Assembly: GCA_963971405.1 (NCBI GenBank)
Contig: OZ020487.1
Location: 38,165,039 to 38,229,038, forward strand
DNA length: 64,000 bases
Source of the DNA: Psococerastis gibbosa
Lineage: Eukaryota > Arthropoda > Insecta > Psocodea > Psocidae
Direction of reading: 5' to 3'
Numbering within the stretch: position 1 is the first letter of the stretch; each line of letters begins with the position of its first letter. The notes under the pieces were generated by a model that saw only the letters and a list, made by a program, of their open reading frames with translations, searched no databases and was not told the DNA's origin. Both the position numbers and the translations under genes were made by a program. This document shows, one piece after another, positions 63,741 through 64,000 of the stretch.

Positions 63741-64000
63741 TGGTCCATATTTCTTATTTTATGCATAATTAATTGTTGGGTAAGTAACACTGTACAGTAT
63801 TGAAACTATTGTAGAATTTGTTTGTGCGGACGTGGAGAAATTAATTTGAATTGCTGGTTAGAAGACCCACTGCACACTCTGATCCTACCCTGAGAGGCTA
63901 GACCGTAAGTAAGTTTATTCACTGAATGTGTAATTTGAGTTTTGTGCCTTTCGGTCATAGCCAAAATCAAGACTGAACCAAGCAGCATCCACTACAGCAG
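63741..64000. other. unassigned stretch at window end
   Basis: Nothing recognised. Confidence 0.4.

Overview
This window is intergenic, or possibly long-intron, DNA from a repeat-rich, AT-rich eukaryotic genome. An arthropod is the best guess, from the RTE-type and other non-LTR reverse transcriptase remnants, tRNA- and 5S-derived SINEs, and many short hAT, Tc1/mariner-like and palindromic MITEs. The species cannot be named from the sequence. There are no operons, no prokaryotic genes, no CRISPR arrays, and no complete multi-exon host gene that I can recognise.

The only long open reading frame (6154-7965, minus) is the reverse transcriptase part of a 5'-truncated RTE-like retrotransposon. 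It is bounded by a perfect 30-bp target-site duplication and sits inside an older MITE. A second, more truncated copy lies at 30993-31469 next to a near-perfect palindrome with arms of about 115 bp. C-terminal scraps of at least three other non-LTR families occur near 10.1, 26.6, 31.5, 37.0, 42.1, 42.6, 43.0, 53.5 and 62.8 kb.

The short-element layer is dense. A SINE family with a 5S-rRNA-like head has nine copies (3.2, 24.5, 30.2, 32.6, 49.7, 50.9, 51.6, 63.0, 63.4 kb), several with 12-16 bp target-site duplications. Other SINE-like families are a tRNA-Glu-derived one, an A-box-bearing one and a tRNA-like foldback one. Palindromic MITEs ending in GGCGGG carry the core GACGTGGTAGCAGA; three loci (17.1, 37.8, 60.5 kb) show one such palindrome nested at the centre of another. 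There are about ten hAT-type MITEs, four of them with perfect 8-bp duplications. An inverted-repeat family carries a hammerhead-ribozyme-like core. A 405-bp tandem array at 54.2-55.7 kb repeats an ORF with splice-like borders.

Host-gene evidence is thin. Two small ORFs encode candidate secreted cysteine-containing peptides (50-355 minus, 1637-1774 plus). There is a TATA plus pyrimidine-tract start region near 40.37-40.43 kb, a possible first exon at 41118-41189 (minus), and weak promoter-like motifs near 43.9 kb. All remain candidates. The parts mostly act as transposons inserting into one another; the nesting gives a relative insertion order at several places (MITE then RTE at 6-8 kb; dispersed repeat then hAT at 15.5 kb; satellite then ribozyme-like element at 29 kb; LINE then 5S SINE at 63 kb).
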